Shown here: in pieces, positions 52,643 to 64,000 of the stretch
Layout: each line of letters starts with the position of its first letter
Numbering within the stretch: position 1 is the first letter of the stretch
NCBI GenBank assembly: GCA_005281725.1
Contig: SSBO01000003.1
Coordinates: 2,278,645-2,342,644 of the forward strand
Source: Wuchereria bancrofti
Taxonomy: Eukaryota > Nematoda > Chromadorea > Rhabditida > Onchocercidae
Length of the DNA: 64,000 nucleotides
Reading direction: 5' to 3'
The notes under the pieces: model-generated
Told to the model about the DNA's origin: nothing
The model's database searches: none
What the model saw: the letters and a program-made list of their open reading frames with translations, nothing else
Translations under genes and position numbers: made by a program

Positions 52643-53051
52643 ACTTACAATAATTAAATAAATTTGCTAATGCTTCTCTCATACGAATATTTATGCCATC
52701 ATTGTACTTTGAATAAAATAAATTTTTATTCACTAAAATATTCACTTTATCAGCTCTAAAGTATTTCTATAATTATTGTGAAAGTCAAAAAATTATAAAT
52801 TCGTATCATATGATATAATTAAGTAATTATTAATTTAGTATTATCAAAAAAAAAAAATGAAATTTTTAGCTGGTCATTACTGTTAAAGTTTGAATTAATT
52901 ATTCGTGGAAAGATTGCTAATCGGATGTCATTAATTCTTAGGCAATGTGTTTCAACAAATCTTAATGTGATAGTAATAAATCTGATGGTCACAAGTACTT
53001 TTAATTAATTAAGAGTGATCAACAATTATTTTTCGAGTAATAAAATTCTGA

Positions 53052-53084
53052 ATGCAAATGACATGTTGTCATTGCATGACATTT
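53052..53084. repeat. Near-perfect palindrome
   Basis: ATGCAAATGACA is followed, after two bases, by TTGTCATTGCAT, which pairs with it except for one base. ATGCAAAT is the octamer bound by POU-domain factors. Whether it acts as a site here is unknown. Confidence 0.5.
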
Positions 53085-56000
53085 CGGAACAACGTCTTTT
53101 GGAGTGTTCGAAAAAGGTAGCTAACTAATTGGAACAAATGAAACAGTTACGGAATGACCTGTGGTCAAATTTTGTAATCAATAATGGGACGAATAACTAA
53201 TAACAAAGTATTGGACGAAACAACAATTTTTGCAAAAAATGAAAAAAACAAACATCGTTGCAGGTTTTGTTATATTTAAATCCTTCCCAATTCTTAACCT
53301 ATCTTTGAGTGTTAATGATTCAAACCAATCAATAAGTATCTTCTACGTTTTGTAAGCATTCCTTGCTTAATCACAAATTAATATCATTAATTAATCATTT
53401 AACTAAAATATATTTTAATTATAATTTATTGAAACAAATTTCACAACTTTAACAACGTTTAGGTAAAAGAATCAAAGATTAATATACATTAATAAATAAT
53501 GTCCAAAATATGAATGAAAAGCAGTATTATAGGTTAGGAATACAATTACTGATACATTTACCGATGGATACAGGCAACAAAATTAGGTCATTTCATTTGT
53601 AAATAATGGACGGATAATGACTATCGTATCATACAATTGCTATAGACTAGCAATTATGAATAGATTGGGAAGATAGCGCATCTTTACGGATAAATACGGA
53701 AATAGGCAAATTGAACTCTGATAAGGTTAATATTCGAAGAATTATCCTCCGATGATTCAACAAATAATGTGGCTTATGAAACTATTTCAACAATTAAAAT
53801 GTAATGCTTGTATTTTAATTACCTGTCGTTCTGTTTTTTTTTTTTTGTTTTTGCAATATATTAATTTTTCATCACAAATAATACAATCGTATTTACATTA
53901 TTTTACAATTTGTTAATATTTTTTTTTCTTTTTTCACAACATTTAAGCTAACAAATAATAAAATGTCGTCACAATGACAGTCCTTCTCTTCCTAATTTTA
54001 GAAAATTTTTGTGAATTCCTATCAAAAAATTTCCTTCAAAAAAAAATTACATTATCATTATGCATAACAAAAAATATTAAATCATTATATATCCTTTTTT
54101 TGATAGAAAATTAAAAAAAAATAAATTCACAATAAAATTTTATTTGATCTCCTAAAATTTAATACTTTTTCACATTTTTAAAATAAATTTTGAAGAAAAA
54201 TATTGTGACAGATGGCAGTATTGTTCAGTTTCTAAAATTGTTAATGTTCTGATGCACTTAATATCAATCGATGGTATACTTTGACAGTTGCTTGAAATTT
54301 TGAACTTTTAAGTGATCGAGAAAGTTCAATAACCGAAAAATAAATAATTACTTAATTTCAAAATCGGAGAAGCCTATTGGCTTCTCTCATCTTTTATCAT
54401 AATCTTAATCATTTATCATAAGGTTGCTCACCTGCTCTAATTGTCACAAAAATCAATTTTATTCTACTACGAAAGCTATTTTGAACTTCAAATGGCTGTA
54501 ATATCTCTCTTATTATGATACCGGGCGCAAAAGTTTCATATGCCAATGTTTCTTTCATTATTTTTTTTCTTATAGCAACTTATTATTCCTTGAAAATAGG
54601 CACATGTTGTTAAGCAGTAAAGTATGAATTAATTTAAATGTCCATTGTTTGTCTTTTTTAGATTTTGATTTTTAAGAAAACTTCTAATCTTATATCATGG
54701 AGAATAGAATTGAAAATTCTTCTAATATTTTTAAGGCTAACTATTATGATATGATAACGATAATCATGATAAAACCAATCATATTTTGCACAAAGTTTGT
54801 TATGGGACAAAATTACCGAAATGTGCAATTCAAATCCAGAAAAGAATTAAATATTTTATACAATTTATAAAATACCACCGAGTAAAGTTTTTTCACTTTT
54901 TTCAAAGGATATGAAAAAGTTTGTTAAATTCTGAAAATTTGATAAACGAAAGAAAAATTTAGTTTCATCAATTCATTAGTTATTTAGACAACGTCTATTT
55001 AATGAATCAGCAAAATTTCATGTATTATCAATGGCATCATCTTATCATTATTAAAAGAACCTGGATAAAAATATAATTATCAACAACGATATCATTAACA
55101 ACAATCAAATGATAACTGTTCTAACAAAGAATGTTTCATATGATTTCTGCTGAAAAGCGGTTGAGAAAAATTTTTATTACCCCGATCAAACGAGAGGTCA
55201 ATAGATCAATGAGAGCATAAACTAAATCCACAAAAAGGATAATAAATTTTACAACCAGCAAAAGTTAACGTGAATAGAATTTAAGATTAGATTTAAATGA
55301 ATTTTAATTTCAACTTTTGAAATATTCATTTAAAAGAATATTTCAAAAATTAGTCCAATTGATTAAGTCTTTTCAGTTTTTGAAAGGATTTTGTTACTAC
55401 TTTGGAATTAGTCAGAATTTGAAGGAAAAAATGTTGAAATTAACATAAGCAAAAATGAAAAATAAACTGATGCAAATAATATCAAATTTTTAGGGTCCCT
55501 TACTGCAATATTGTCAATTGTTTTATTCCATTATCCAGTAGACATTATAGTATTTTTTGCTTATCTACAGACAGCATAAAACACGAAGAGGCGAATTTAA
55601 ATTGTGAAGCAGAAAAAGAAAATTCTAAAAATGAGACGACAAAATGAAATTCTCAAACCTTCAATATTCAAATTTCTCCCTGTTGGAAATTTCATGCATT
55701 GAGTCTGGAAAAGAAAAATAAATTGTATTAATTTAAATTTAAAAGTACTCGAACTACTTAACATTTCTATTCAGTCATCATTTAAAAAGGAATGTTTGAA
55801 AGAAGAAAAAACTGTAATAATCAAATTTTGATGCATCATTACGATCTTCTGATCATTTTTTCAATCCATAAATACTTTCAATTGTCCTTAACTTAACTTG
55901 TCCTTAACTGATTTGTTTTTTTCTTTCTTTCATTTTTTGCTAAATTATTGACGGTTTAGAAGAAAAGCAAAAATCATTTCAAAATAACAGCAAAATGTTT

Positions 56001-56375
56001 ACTACAAAATATGTTTATTGATGACATTGTTTACATTTAATTTTCATAATGTCTCATTCATAGTAATCATTATGCTCATATGGATTTAGTAATTCGTTAA
56101 TTTTTGTTAAAATTAAGTAAAAAATTAGTATTAATTAATAATCTTAGTCCAAAGATATTCGAATAATAATTGTGAAAAATCGAGTATACATTTACGGAAC
56201 ACTTCAAATTCTAAAAAAAATTTACAAATTCAGAATCAAATTTCTGCATACTCATAGAATATTTGTCATTCGCATTGATTTTAACAGGAATTTTCATCTC
56301 AAATATTTTTCCATTTTCTTTCATTCAAATCATTGTATTTCTTAACCTCTTTAATCTGAACCATAATACTGGCGA

Positions 56376-56730
56376 CTAATTCGACTTTTTTTTTTTTTTT
56401 AATTCTATAGTGGTTATCAAATAAGGCGCAAATGGCATAACGCTCTTTTCTATTCGATTTTGCCGATCAATGTGACCTATACAAACGAGCAATCGAACAA
56501 AAGAGATACTTTTGCTCTTTGGTTTTTATGGCACAATCAGATTTTGTGGAGAAAAAAAAAAAAAACTGAAGCAGTTTAATGTAAATTCGATTCACTGAAC
56601 CATCACAAGGACTATCATCTGGAAATTCAGTGCAACATGTTTTCCTAGTAAATGCAAACCGGATTTGTACTATTTTAAGTTTTCCGAAAGAAAAGAAATT
56701 CTCGTCGTCAACCTTTGGACTACTTTTGCT
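56376..56730 (-). CDS. Candidate unrecognised gene, two exons, cysteine-containing, partial
   Basis: A minus-strand frame is open from 56730 for about 80 codons without an ATG. It reads GKLKIVQIRFAFTRKTCC and then TEFPDDSPCDG. A donor G|GTTCAG at 56601/56600 and an acceptor TTGTATAG before 56476 join it, in phase, to a second frame of 34 codons (HIDRQNRIEKSVMPFAPYLI...) that ends in TAG at 56376. Composition is far from the Lys/Asn/Ile/Phe pattern of random frames here. No start exon was found between this and the gene beginning at 57967, and no family is recognised. The two splice sites are weak, so this may be chance or a decayed gene. Confidence 0.25.
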
Positions 56731-57966
56731 TCATTGGTTTTTATGATATTAACAATTCAAGGTATAATACAATACAATTTGTAAAAGAATTCAAATTCAG
56801 CACTAAAGTTATCATGATTTTTATTTTCCTAATGTGATGAAAATTTCCGTCAAACACAGATCATCAAGAATTTGAAGTAATTAGTGTCAAAAAATGACAC
56901 AAACGAATACCTAAATATTCATTTAATTGAAATGACAATACTGCACTCATAAAATATGCTGTGATAATTTCAACAAAATTTTTCAAATTTTTTTAAACCC
57001 TTCATTTTTCACCTTTTACAACGAAAATTTTAAAATAGCGATTAAAATTTTCATCCATCAGTTCATTTTTATTCATCAAGTTCCCACATTTTCACGAGGA
57101 AAAATTTCTATTTATCTAATTGTAATCAGATCTGTAAACAAATTAACAATGACAAAATTTTGTAAACAATACGGTAATTAGCAAAAATAAATTTGCCATG
57201 AGAATGATGCTTTTTTTTTAGAAATTACTAATTTGTTTTATAATTAAGAATTTTGAGTGAAAACGACAAAAAACATGTCAATAAAGAGAGAAATTAATTT
57301 GATACTTAATTAGATTGTAGAAATGAAACAGCAAGAAATAGTATTACAAAATGAATAGTCAGTAGATGAAACAAATCCGACAGTTATCATTTTTTTTCTT
57401 CCCCTAGGATGTCGCAATAATTATAACACATGATAAGGAAAATAAACTGAGAGACTGATAAGAATAAAATAACAACAAAATATAAACAAAGTTACTGACA
57501 ACATTAAGAATAAGATGTGCACTGAAATGTTTTCAAATTGATTGAAATGAATTAAATCGTAGAAAAGATGATTTTAAAACCTTCCAATAGCATCGTATAT
57601 GTATAAGAATACACTGTAAAGGAAAATTAGGCAAAGAAAAATTAGTAATTTAAATAATTATTATGTGATATTATAAATAAGCATATTAGTGAGGCATGCT
57701 AATCAATTCAAAGCATTAATAATTAAATGCAATAAATAGAAACTTCAAGATTATTCTATTAACGAACTCTGAATCTGATGTGAAATTTAAAGATTCATTT
57801 CTAAAGTTGTGCTTTAAGCAAAATTCATTAAAGTAAAAATTTCAAAATTATTAAAATCAAAGTGGCATTGTACCTGCTAATGTATTGAAAAAGCTCAAAA
57901 TTAATAATTTCTTAACTTAAGGCATGCAAATTATTTTGGTATATTCAAAATTACTTACTGCAAAAT
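56731..57966. other. AT-rich DNA downstream of the membrane glycoprotein gene
   Basis: About 1.2 kb with no supported exon. The phrase GGTTTTTATG, preceded by a CTTTTGCT-like word, occurs at 56521 and again at 56745, which suggests a small local duplication. Confidence 0.45.
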
Positions 57967-60900
57967 TTAGAATTGGATGGTAAAGTCCGACGATAAAGTT
58001 GGATAGTAGTAAACTAACGAGCAATTATCAATAGTCAATGATTGTTCCACCATGCTACGATGCCAATATAAACATATTAATAATTGTATCAGAATCTAAA
58101 ATTTTGATTCATCAAGAAATGATGGATTTTATGGCAGTTCACTAAACATTGAATAATTAATTTTAGTAACGATCTGACTTATCATTTAAGTTAAATTAAG
58201 TAAACGGTGAAATTTAAACGCAAACGGAAATTTTTGAACAAAACTTACCAAAAGAAGAAGTAAAATCAGCACAATAAATCCATAAAACAAAGAATGCATC
58301 GACCAACTCTGTAAATTTACCCAATAATTAAACAAATTTTTATGTGTGTATCGAAAAGGGATATGTAGTGAAGAGACCTGGTATTGCTTATCGATAATGC
58401 TTTTATTCATTTTTGTACAATTATTATCATTGGCTTCCTGTAAAGCGCATAATTCATCATCGAATAGAACGATTGCGCCGGATAGGTTCGATGAAACTGA
58501 CTTCCTCATATTGCATGTTATAGTTAATGATGATTGACCATAAAGATTCCTGAAAATAAATTCCAGTGACTTTTTCTAGGGAAAAAAGGATGAGGCAAAT
58601 CTCAATATTAATTAAATTTAATATCAAATATTTCCTGAGGAGAAAATCCAAACTAACCAAACATTGTAAAATATTTTTCTCAAGAATTTGCTTCTAAAAG
58701 CTTTAATTGAAAATGGAATAGTTTATCTAAATTTTAATATTACTAGAAAGTACTTCAAATGATCTAGATCATACGTGATAAGTTGCTTTGCATTTTTTCC
58801 TTCGATTGTATGAATAACGGCAATATCACGTGAAACACTTAAATAGCGCAAATTAACACCTTCAAACGTTTGTACTGGTGTTCCTTGCTTGCCACTAAGT
58901 AAAATTTGCATAATACTTTCATAGGGGAAAGAATATAAAATAAATTCATTGTCAGCTTGCTTTTCCACATAATAAAACTATAATACATGAATATATATAC
59001 AAATTGAAATGAGAAATGATAATAGTATTATGAGTGATCTAACTTTTGAGCTAAATTGAAAATTAACTTAAATTTGCATGCAAATATCAAATTCGATTTA
59101 ATTAAAATTCTTTTCACACAATGTTACTTTATTAAAGTTTTTGAAAACCGGAAATGTAATAATATTCAAAAGTCACGAATTCGATTGCGCCATTATTATG
59201 ATCATAAAACTCTTGAGATTAAAGGTAATTTTTTGTCACTGTTTCATTTTTAATTTTTTTTTTAGAAAAAAAAGTTTGATAAGATTATTTTCATAAAGCG
59301 ATGAAGAAAAAAGAAAAAACAAATTGAAACAAACTTTGCGATGATATGGATCCTCCGTCCACAATATTCTGATATTGTTATTGGAATGAATATTTCGAAA
59401 TGCGTTCAATTCATAAAAATTTAATCTACCATTTGGCATAAATTGCATGTAAAATCTAATACATTCTAAAGTGAAATGGTCTTCTGCTAAAGTTAAATTT
59501 CGCAATACATATAGTATCCGTTCTTTGTTGTCAACAAGTGTCGCAACCTGTAACATTTCCCTTCCAAATTTAATTCATTTTCATATGCAATCACATTCGA
59601 ATATTTAGTGAATTTAATTTCTGTCATAGCACAAACAACCTTCTAATGCGGTCATTTTGGCGCAGATGAAAAGATATTTCATTGTTTTTACTTCAGGTAG
59701 ACCTTAAAAGGTAACCTATACCTTTAACTAATTTACATCTTATTTGAATTAGAATATGAATGAGGATCAGATGAATTAGAATAAGTCTAACAAATAAGGT
59801 CATTTATGAAATATGTCTGGTGTCCAGGTCACCTTAACATCCAGGTAGCTTTAATGTCTACGTAACTTCAATAAAATGAAATGAAGATGAATTATTGATT
59901 AATAAGCAAGAAAGAATAGGGATAACCGTACTGACCACTTGTTTCTGAAGCAGATTGTCACCAATGTGATTATATGAACTTTCTAAATTCACATATGTTT
60001 TCTCAGACACATTTGTGAAAATGCGCTTCTGTCTAGGCCATGGGATTTGCAATTGTTGTGCAATTAGGTTACCTGGAAAGCTTCTTTTTTCTACACAAAA
60101 AGCAGATATCACGGAAATATAAATTTCACTAATTTCCAAGGTTCTTTCATGTACTAATTTTTGATGAAACGTTACTGATAAGTGTCATTCCTAATGTGAT
60201 AATATACATTCTGAGAATTAAGAAAAATTTTCTCTTTTGTATGAAAATTAGTAATAAGGTGACAAGTTTGCGATAAATTGACGGATGTGAGATCAATTGA
60301 GACAGGTAAGCACGTCGTTAAATACACACCGAACACTTTTTTAGCTCCTAAAATCAAAACTTTTGGCACTTCGTTATCGCGCAAAATGAGATGTAGTCTT
60401 AAATCTGAACAATTGGACTGATTCGATATGGCACTGAAAAATAATCCTTAGAAAAAAAGATCTCCTTAAAATGAAAATAAAAATAGCATTAAGAATGTCA
60501 AATATTCTCAATAAGTGATATTTTGACAAGAACTCTTCTACTTCCACAACAAATGATATTTTGACAAAAATGCTACTACTTGCTTTGATGAAAAATAATA
60601 ATAAAAAAAAAATCGTATGATTTTCATGAGATGACAGAAACAGGTTTCGACTTTATTCCTCACATTTTCTTTTATAACTTTAAAATGAAACCATAGCAAG
60701 AAATTATCGAAGAAAATCCCTTTTATAATATGATTCAAATTTAATAATTTTAAAAACTTTTTCACCTCATACGGATAGTATTAACATATGAGCAAGCATT
60801 CATTGATGAGATTTCTTCCACTATCAAATGACAATTTGATAAGGCAACAAACAAGAATTGCTCAGTATGAAATAATTTAGCAAATGCTAATTTGTTGTTC

Positions 60901-60986
60901 TTTAGCGCTTGGCAAACAAATCCATTGGGTAAAACAACAAAAATTAGTAATACAAACAATTCATACATTCTTTTATGATGCCGCAT
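57967..60986 (-). CDS. Single-pass membrane glycoprotein of unknown family, 7 exons
   Basis: Exons: 60766-60986, 60330-60433, 59927-60174, 59335-59547, 58754-58977, 58249-58549, 57967-58095 (1440 nt, 479 residues, phases consistent). An N-terminal signal peptide (MYELFVLLIFVVLPNGFVCQ, starting at residue 7 of the longest frame) is followed by an ectodom of about 400 residues with scattered cysteines and several N-glycosylation sites (NQS, NVS, NLT, NLS, NCT). A membrane segment lies at about 424-447, then a short tail of about 32 residues. An acceptor-like TTTTTATAG sits 14 bases upstream of the ATG and could be a trans-splice site. Exon 2's end is the least certain: the intron 60175-60329 is itself mostly open. 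I do not recognise a domain, and it has no obvious partner nearby. Confidence 0.65.
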
Positions 60987-62367
60987 CGTGTTTAAATTTC
61001 TATAAAAATGACAAGTAAATATAGTGATTTTAAGGTCATCTCATAAGTGATAAAGAAAATTAACAATCAATGCCTTATTAAGCAACAGTTATTGATAAGC
61101 TGTCGAAAGATATTCATAAATGAAATTTCAAGAATTGTTCATCGACAATGTCAAGAAAATTGGACCTATCATTGACATATTCTTGAAATCAATTCAAAAA
61201 AAAATAAAATTTAGCAAAACTATCTTCCCTAGACACTTTATTTCTTACAAGTTATTTAGCAAAATGAAGCAAATATATTAGCCATGTAAAACAGTAATTC
61301 TTATCATTTTATCACTAATTCAAAAATGATCAGCAAACTCACTAAAAAAATAAATTATAGCAAATTCACGACCGAAATGCATAGCATTCTACTTACTCTC
61401 TTAACCTTAACTTCTATCCAATTTCTTTTTGATCTCGAACTAACCAATCTACTGATCTCATCTTGCTTGATCCACTCTGGATATAGAATTTCCCTTTCGG
61501 GATGTCCCATTTAACAGGAATCTAGGTAAAACTATTGAAAATAATTCGAATTTATTACTTCAGCTAAATTTTAACTTCTGTTTAATTCATTACAATTGCA
61601 AGAATTAATATAACTTACTCAATTATTAGGAGCATAACTACTCAAATATTTTACATTTATTATATTTCATATTAACTTAATCAATAATTTAGCAATTAAT
61701 TGACTCCCAAATCCTATCCTATCAAATTCTAATTAATCAGCGAAAATTCAGGTTTTCAAAACAGGCCATTAATTCTACCATCCATCGATCAATTTTCGTA
61801 TTATTCAAGTTTGAATGATTCCAATAATGTTGCAATAATAATTCTAATATCAATCAATAATATATTTTTTTTACCATTGATCACCTCGCAGGTTAGATTT
61901 TTTTAACTCTTTCAATTTCACTTTTTCGCTTCTTGACTATAAATCATTTTAAAAAATTTAAAATTTTCATAACAACAAAATGTTATATCAAAAAAAAATT
62001 ATGGTCATATTCTCAAAATTGATCAAAAGTGATATGAATAAGTTATAAAACTCCCTGGCATATATTATCTTAACAATTCATTCAAATCCAAATGGAAATT
62101 TCAACTTTTCTTCAAGAAAGAGTGATGAGAGAGTCATGTTTGAATATATTTTGTTTCACTTTTATATCTCAATAATAAATCATTTACTCAATAGTCGTCT
62201 ACTAATTATAACTGAGCTTATTTGCATTTTTTAGAATGTTACAGCTATTGTTAAAAATTATGACAAAAAATACTGTTAAAAATTGAGGTTTTTCAGTTTG
62301 ATGGACAAATTTAGATTTGGTTGTTTACAAGGTTATTAACTTTTTGCTTATCAATTCGTTACTGTAA
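60987..62367. other. AT-rich region upstream of the membrane glycoprotein gene
   Basis: It should hold the promoter of the minus-strand glycoprotein gene. A plus-strand frame of 62 codons at 61326-61514 has a hydrophobic middle but no splice context or recognisable motif and was not accepted. Nothing else was seen. Confidence 0.45.
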
Positions 62368-63700
62368 TATACTTATAAGACAGTGCAGACTGTATTGCAT
62401 CTAAATATAGAAGAAATCTTCGATGAATTAATTATACCAAAGTATCTGAAACGATTTATACCCATTGTCCAGAACAATTTTTCAGTACCACCGAGCTCCA
62501 ACTCGTCCTGCACTCATTTACTTTCCTTCAAATAAATCCTTTCTCGCACCAGTCTATCCCTCTTTACCTCATATTTTTCAAGTGCTGCGAAATTATCAGC
62601 TATAGATTAATAGTTGTGTATCGTTCGTTACAACAGACTCCTTCTCAACACATTCGTCTATAGAAACTCCAAAGTAAAACCAAGAATCCACAATTCTCCA
62701 ATAAAAATCTACAATTTCTCGACATCTCTTTATTTACTCAAAATTAAAAAAAGGAAATAAGCGTACTGAGCAAGAATTTGTTTGTTAAAACAATACAATC
62801 TCAATAAATTGTAATTTCAAAATGATGTAAAACATTAGTGAAAAAAGGTAGGTTATTGATTTGTAGCTGATTTTATTTTAAATTTGTTAGAAAATACTGT
62901 TTTATAAGCAATTTCTTTACTTAAACAAAATTTGGACATATGAAATTTGTGAGTGATAAGCTATTGATAACACAATTTCGGTTTTGGTAAGTAAGAGAAG
63001 TTGATTGGTGTTTCGAAACTGACAGCAGTGTTAAGTGAAAAAGCATTTTAACTATGCCTAATATAATGATAAGTGGGAAATTATCACCAAAGATAAGGAC
63101 GATAACGACATGTATATGCGTCAAAGTCAAGGTTACTACAAGGCTTTCTGAATTTCAAAAAACTGAAATGCCTTTGATCATTGTGAGATAAAAACCATTA
63201 TTTAAAAAAAATTTGAGCAGAAAAGGATTTCTTGAAATTTTAGAACTGTACATCAGTATCGTGTTGCCACGCAATTTCATTAAGGATCCATTTCACCGAT
63301 TGTTTCTTAGTTTCTTTGGACAATAAAGTATGATGAGAATAAGAAATGCTATAGATGAAAATAAAAATTAATTTTTTTTAAAAAAATTAAGATCGAATAA
63401 CCACGGTAGTTGCTGCAAAGCCAATCCTCGACTATAACAAAACTGCTACACAACGAATAATGAATTTCAATCAACCAAATCGGTTGAAAGATTTCAGAAG
63501 AAAGCCTAGAACGTTATAGTACAGAAAATTGAATAGAGAACAAATTGCCACGTTGGATAAGGTTTATCAAAAAGTTATTGCCAAAAAAAAAAAAATATAC
63601 TTTGGTTAGTTTCGAAGCTCAGAAACTTCCATCGGATTTGGTCAACGTGAATGAATGAACAGTTAAAGCAGCTATCCACATTTTTTTGATAATAAACCAA
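62368..63700. pseudogene. Protein-like frames interrupted by stops; unrecognised
   Basis: Plus strand 62368-62535 reads YTYKTVQTVLHLNIEEIFDE and continues to a stop after 55 codons. From the acceptor-like TTTTTCAG at 62485, another plus frame of 39 codons (YHRAPTRPALIYFPSNKSFL...) is open to 62605. Minus strand 63240-63374 reads ...LLSKETKKQSVKWILNEI... to a stop. Plus strand 63393-63600 is protein-like (ILDYNKTATQRIMNFNQ) but contains TAG. None could be joined into a gene or assigned to a transposon family. They may be decayed mobile-element or gene remnants, or chance. Confidence 0.2.
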
Positions 63701-64000
63701 CAGTGCCTAAATCTAGACAAAACTTCTGAAGGAACAAGAAGAGAAGACAATGTTGTTGTGGAAGCAAAATTTCTCGTGGTAGATTGTTAAGTTAATTTAT
63801 TATTTCGGGAAAGGTTGTTGATTGCAGGGAGATTCGTTGAATGTAGATGTAAGTATGTGGGGTAAGAGAGGAAGAGAATAATCCTTTATTAACAGAAGCA
63901 ACCGTACAATCTTGATAAATCCAACAAAACTGATGCATTATATCTATTAAGATGTGGGAGTGGTTTATAATCAGACATTTTTACAAAGAAGAAATCGTTT
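63701..64000. other. Right edge; possible first exon on the minus strand
   Basis: A minus-strand ATG at 63976-63978 starts a 29-codon frame (MSDYKPLPHLNRYNASVL...) that contains a G|GTTGC donor-like word. It may be the start of a gene or chance. The window ends 22 bases beyond the ATG, so it cannot be judged. Confidence 0.15.

Larger units (their letters stand above)
37429..56375. other. Long AT-rich region with no firmly supported gene
   Basis: About 19 kb upstream of Patched. It contains mono- and trinucleotide runs (AAT near 39572-39680, ATG/ATC near 40750-40800 and 44915-44975), pyrimidine tracts (46045-46100) and AT-rich filler. Unlike the five gene regions, it shows no series of phase-compatible exons. 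The few items worth noting (smORF at 47915, exon-like piece at 48985, repeats at 45533, 52550 and 53052) are listed separately. It may hold distal regulatory DNA for Patched or unrecognised fast-evolving genes. Confidence 0.5.

Noticed and set aside
61326..61514. 62-codon plus-strand ORF with a hydrophobic middle
   Set aside because: No motif, no neighbouring exon, and its length is within what chance gives in this region.
1..64000. tRNA, rRNA, CRISPR arrays, bacterial (endosymbiont) inserts and known microRNA seeds such as let-7
   Set aside because: I looked for characteristic words and long uninterrupted bacterial-type frames and found none. A covariance-model scan was not possible here.

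Overview
This is a strongly AT-rich eukaryotic window that reads as nematode chromosomal DNA. Three things point there: many short exons with TTTCAG/TTTTAG-type acceptors, a cuticle-type collagen, and a hedgehog-related protein carrying a Hog/Hint domain. A parasitic clade such as the filarial worms is a reasonable guess from composition and gene content, but the sequence alone does not prove it. No bacterial operons, CRISPR arrays, rRNA or recognisable tRNA genes were seen.

Five spliced genes could be rebuilt by hand, with exon phases adding up to whole codons. From the left they are: (1) a cuticle collagen, minus strand, 1097-3671, 9 exons, about 389 residues; (2) a hedgehog-related protein, minus strand, 5258-11516, 12 exons, about 786 residues, with a signal peptide, a cysteine-rich N-terminal domain, a long charged linker and a Hint domain with the autoprocessing residues; (3) a peripherin-like tetraspanin, plus strand, 17424-19713, 6 exons, about 379 residues; (4) a full Patched-type receptor, minus strand, 21413-37428, about 31 exons and 1500 residues, including a 3.4-kb first intron; (5) an unrecognised single-pass membrane glycoprotein, minus strand, 57967-60986, about 479 residues.

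The hedgehog-related gene and Patched lie on the same strand about 10 kb apart, with only the tetraspanin between them. Members of both families are tied to cuticle, moulting and membrane trafficking in nematodes, and the collagen next door fits that theme. A functional link between these neighbours is inference, not something the sequence shows.

The rest is AT-rich DNA with simple repeats: a 26-bp minisatellite at 12.6-13.3 kb, a threefold 52-bp repeat inside an intron, AAT/ATG-type microsatellites, an imperfect hairpin at 16.8 kb and a relic of a Ty3/gypsy-like integrase at the left edge. The 20-kb stretch from 37.4 to 58.0 kb holds no gene I can support strongly. It does contain a candidate two-exon cysteine-containing frame at 56.4-56.7 kb, a possible 52-residue membrane micro-ORF at 47.9 kb and an exon-like segment at 49.0 kb. 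The right edge (62.4-64.0 kb) has protein-like frames broken by stops.

The most checkable oddities are a probable GC-AG intron in Patched, one Patched junction that no canonical splice joins cleanly, a (GTAA)n run of competing donors in the hedgehog-related gene, and a double WxxWS motif in its ectodomain. All exon limits below were read by eye without alignment software.
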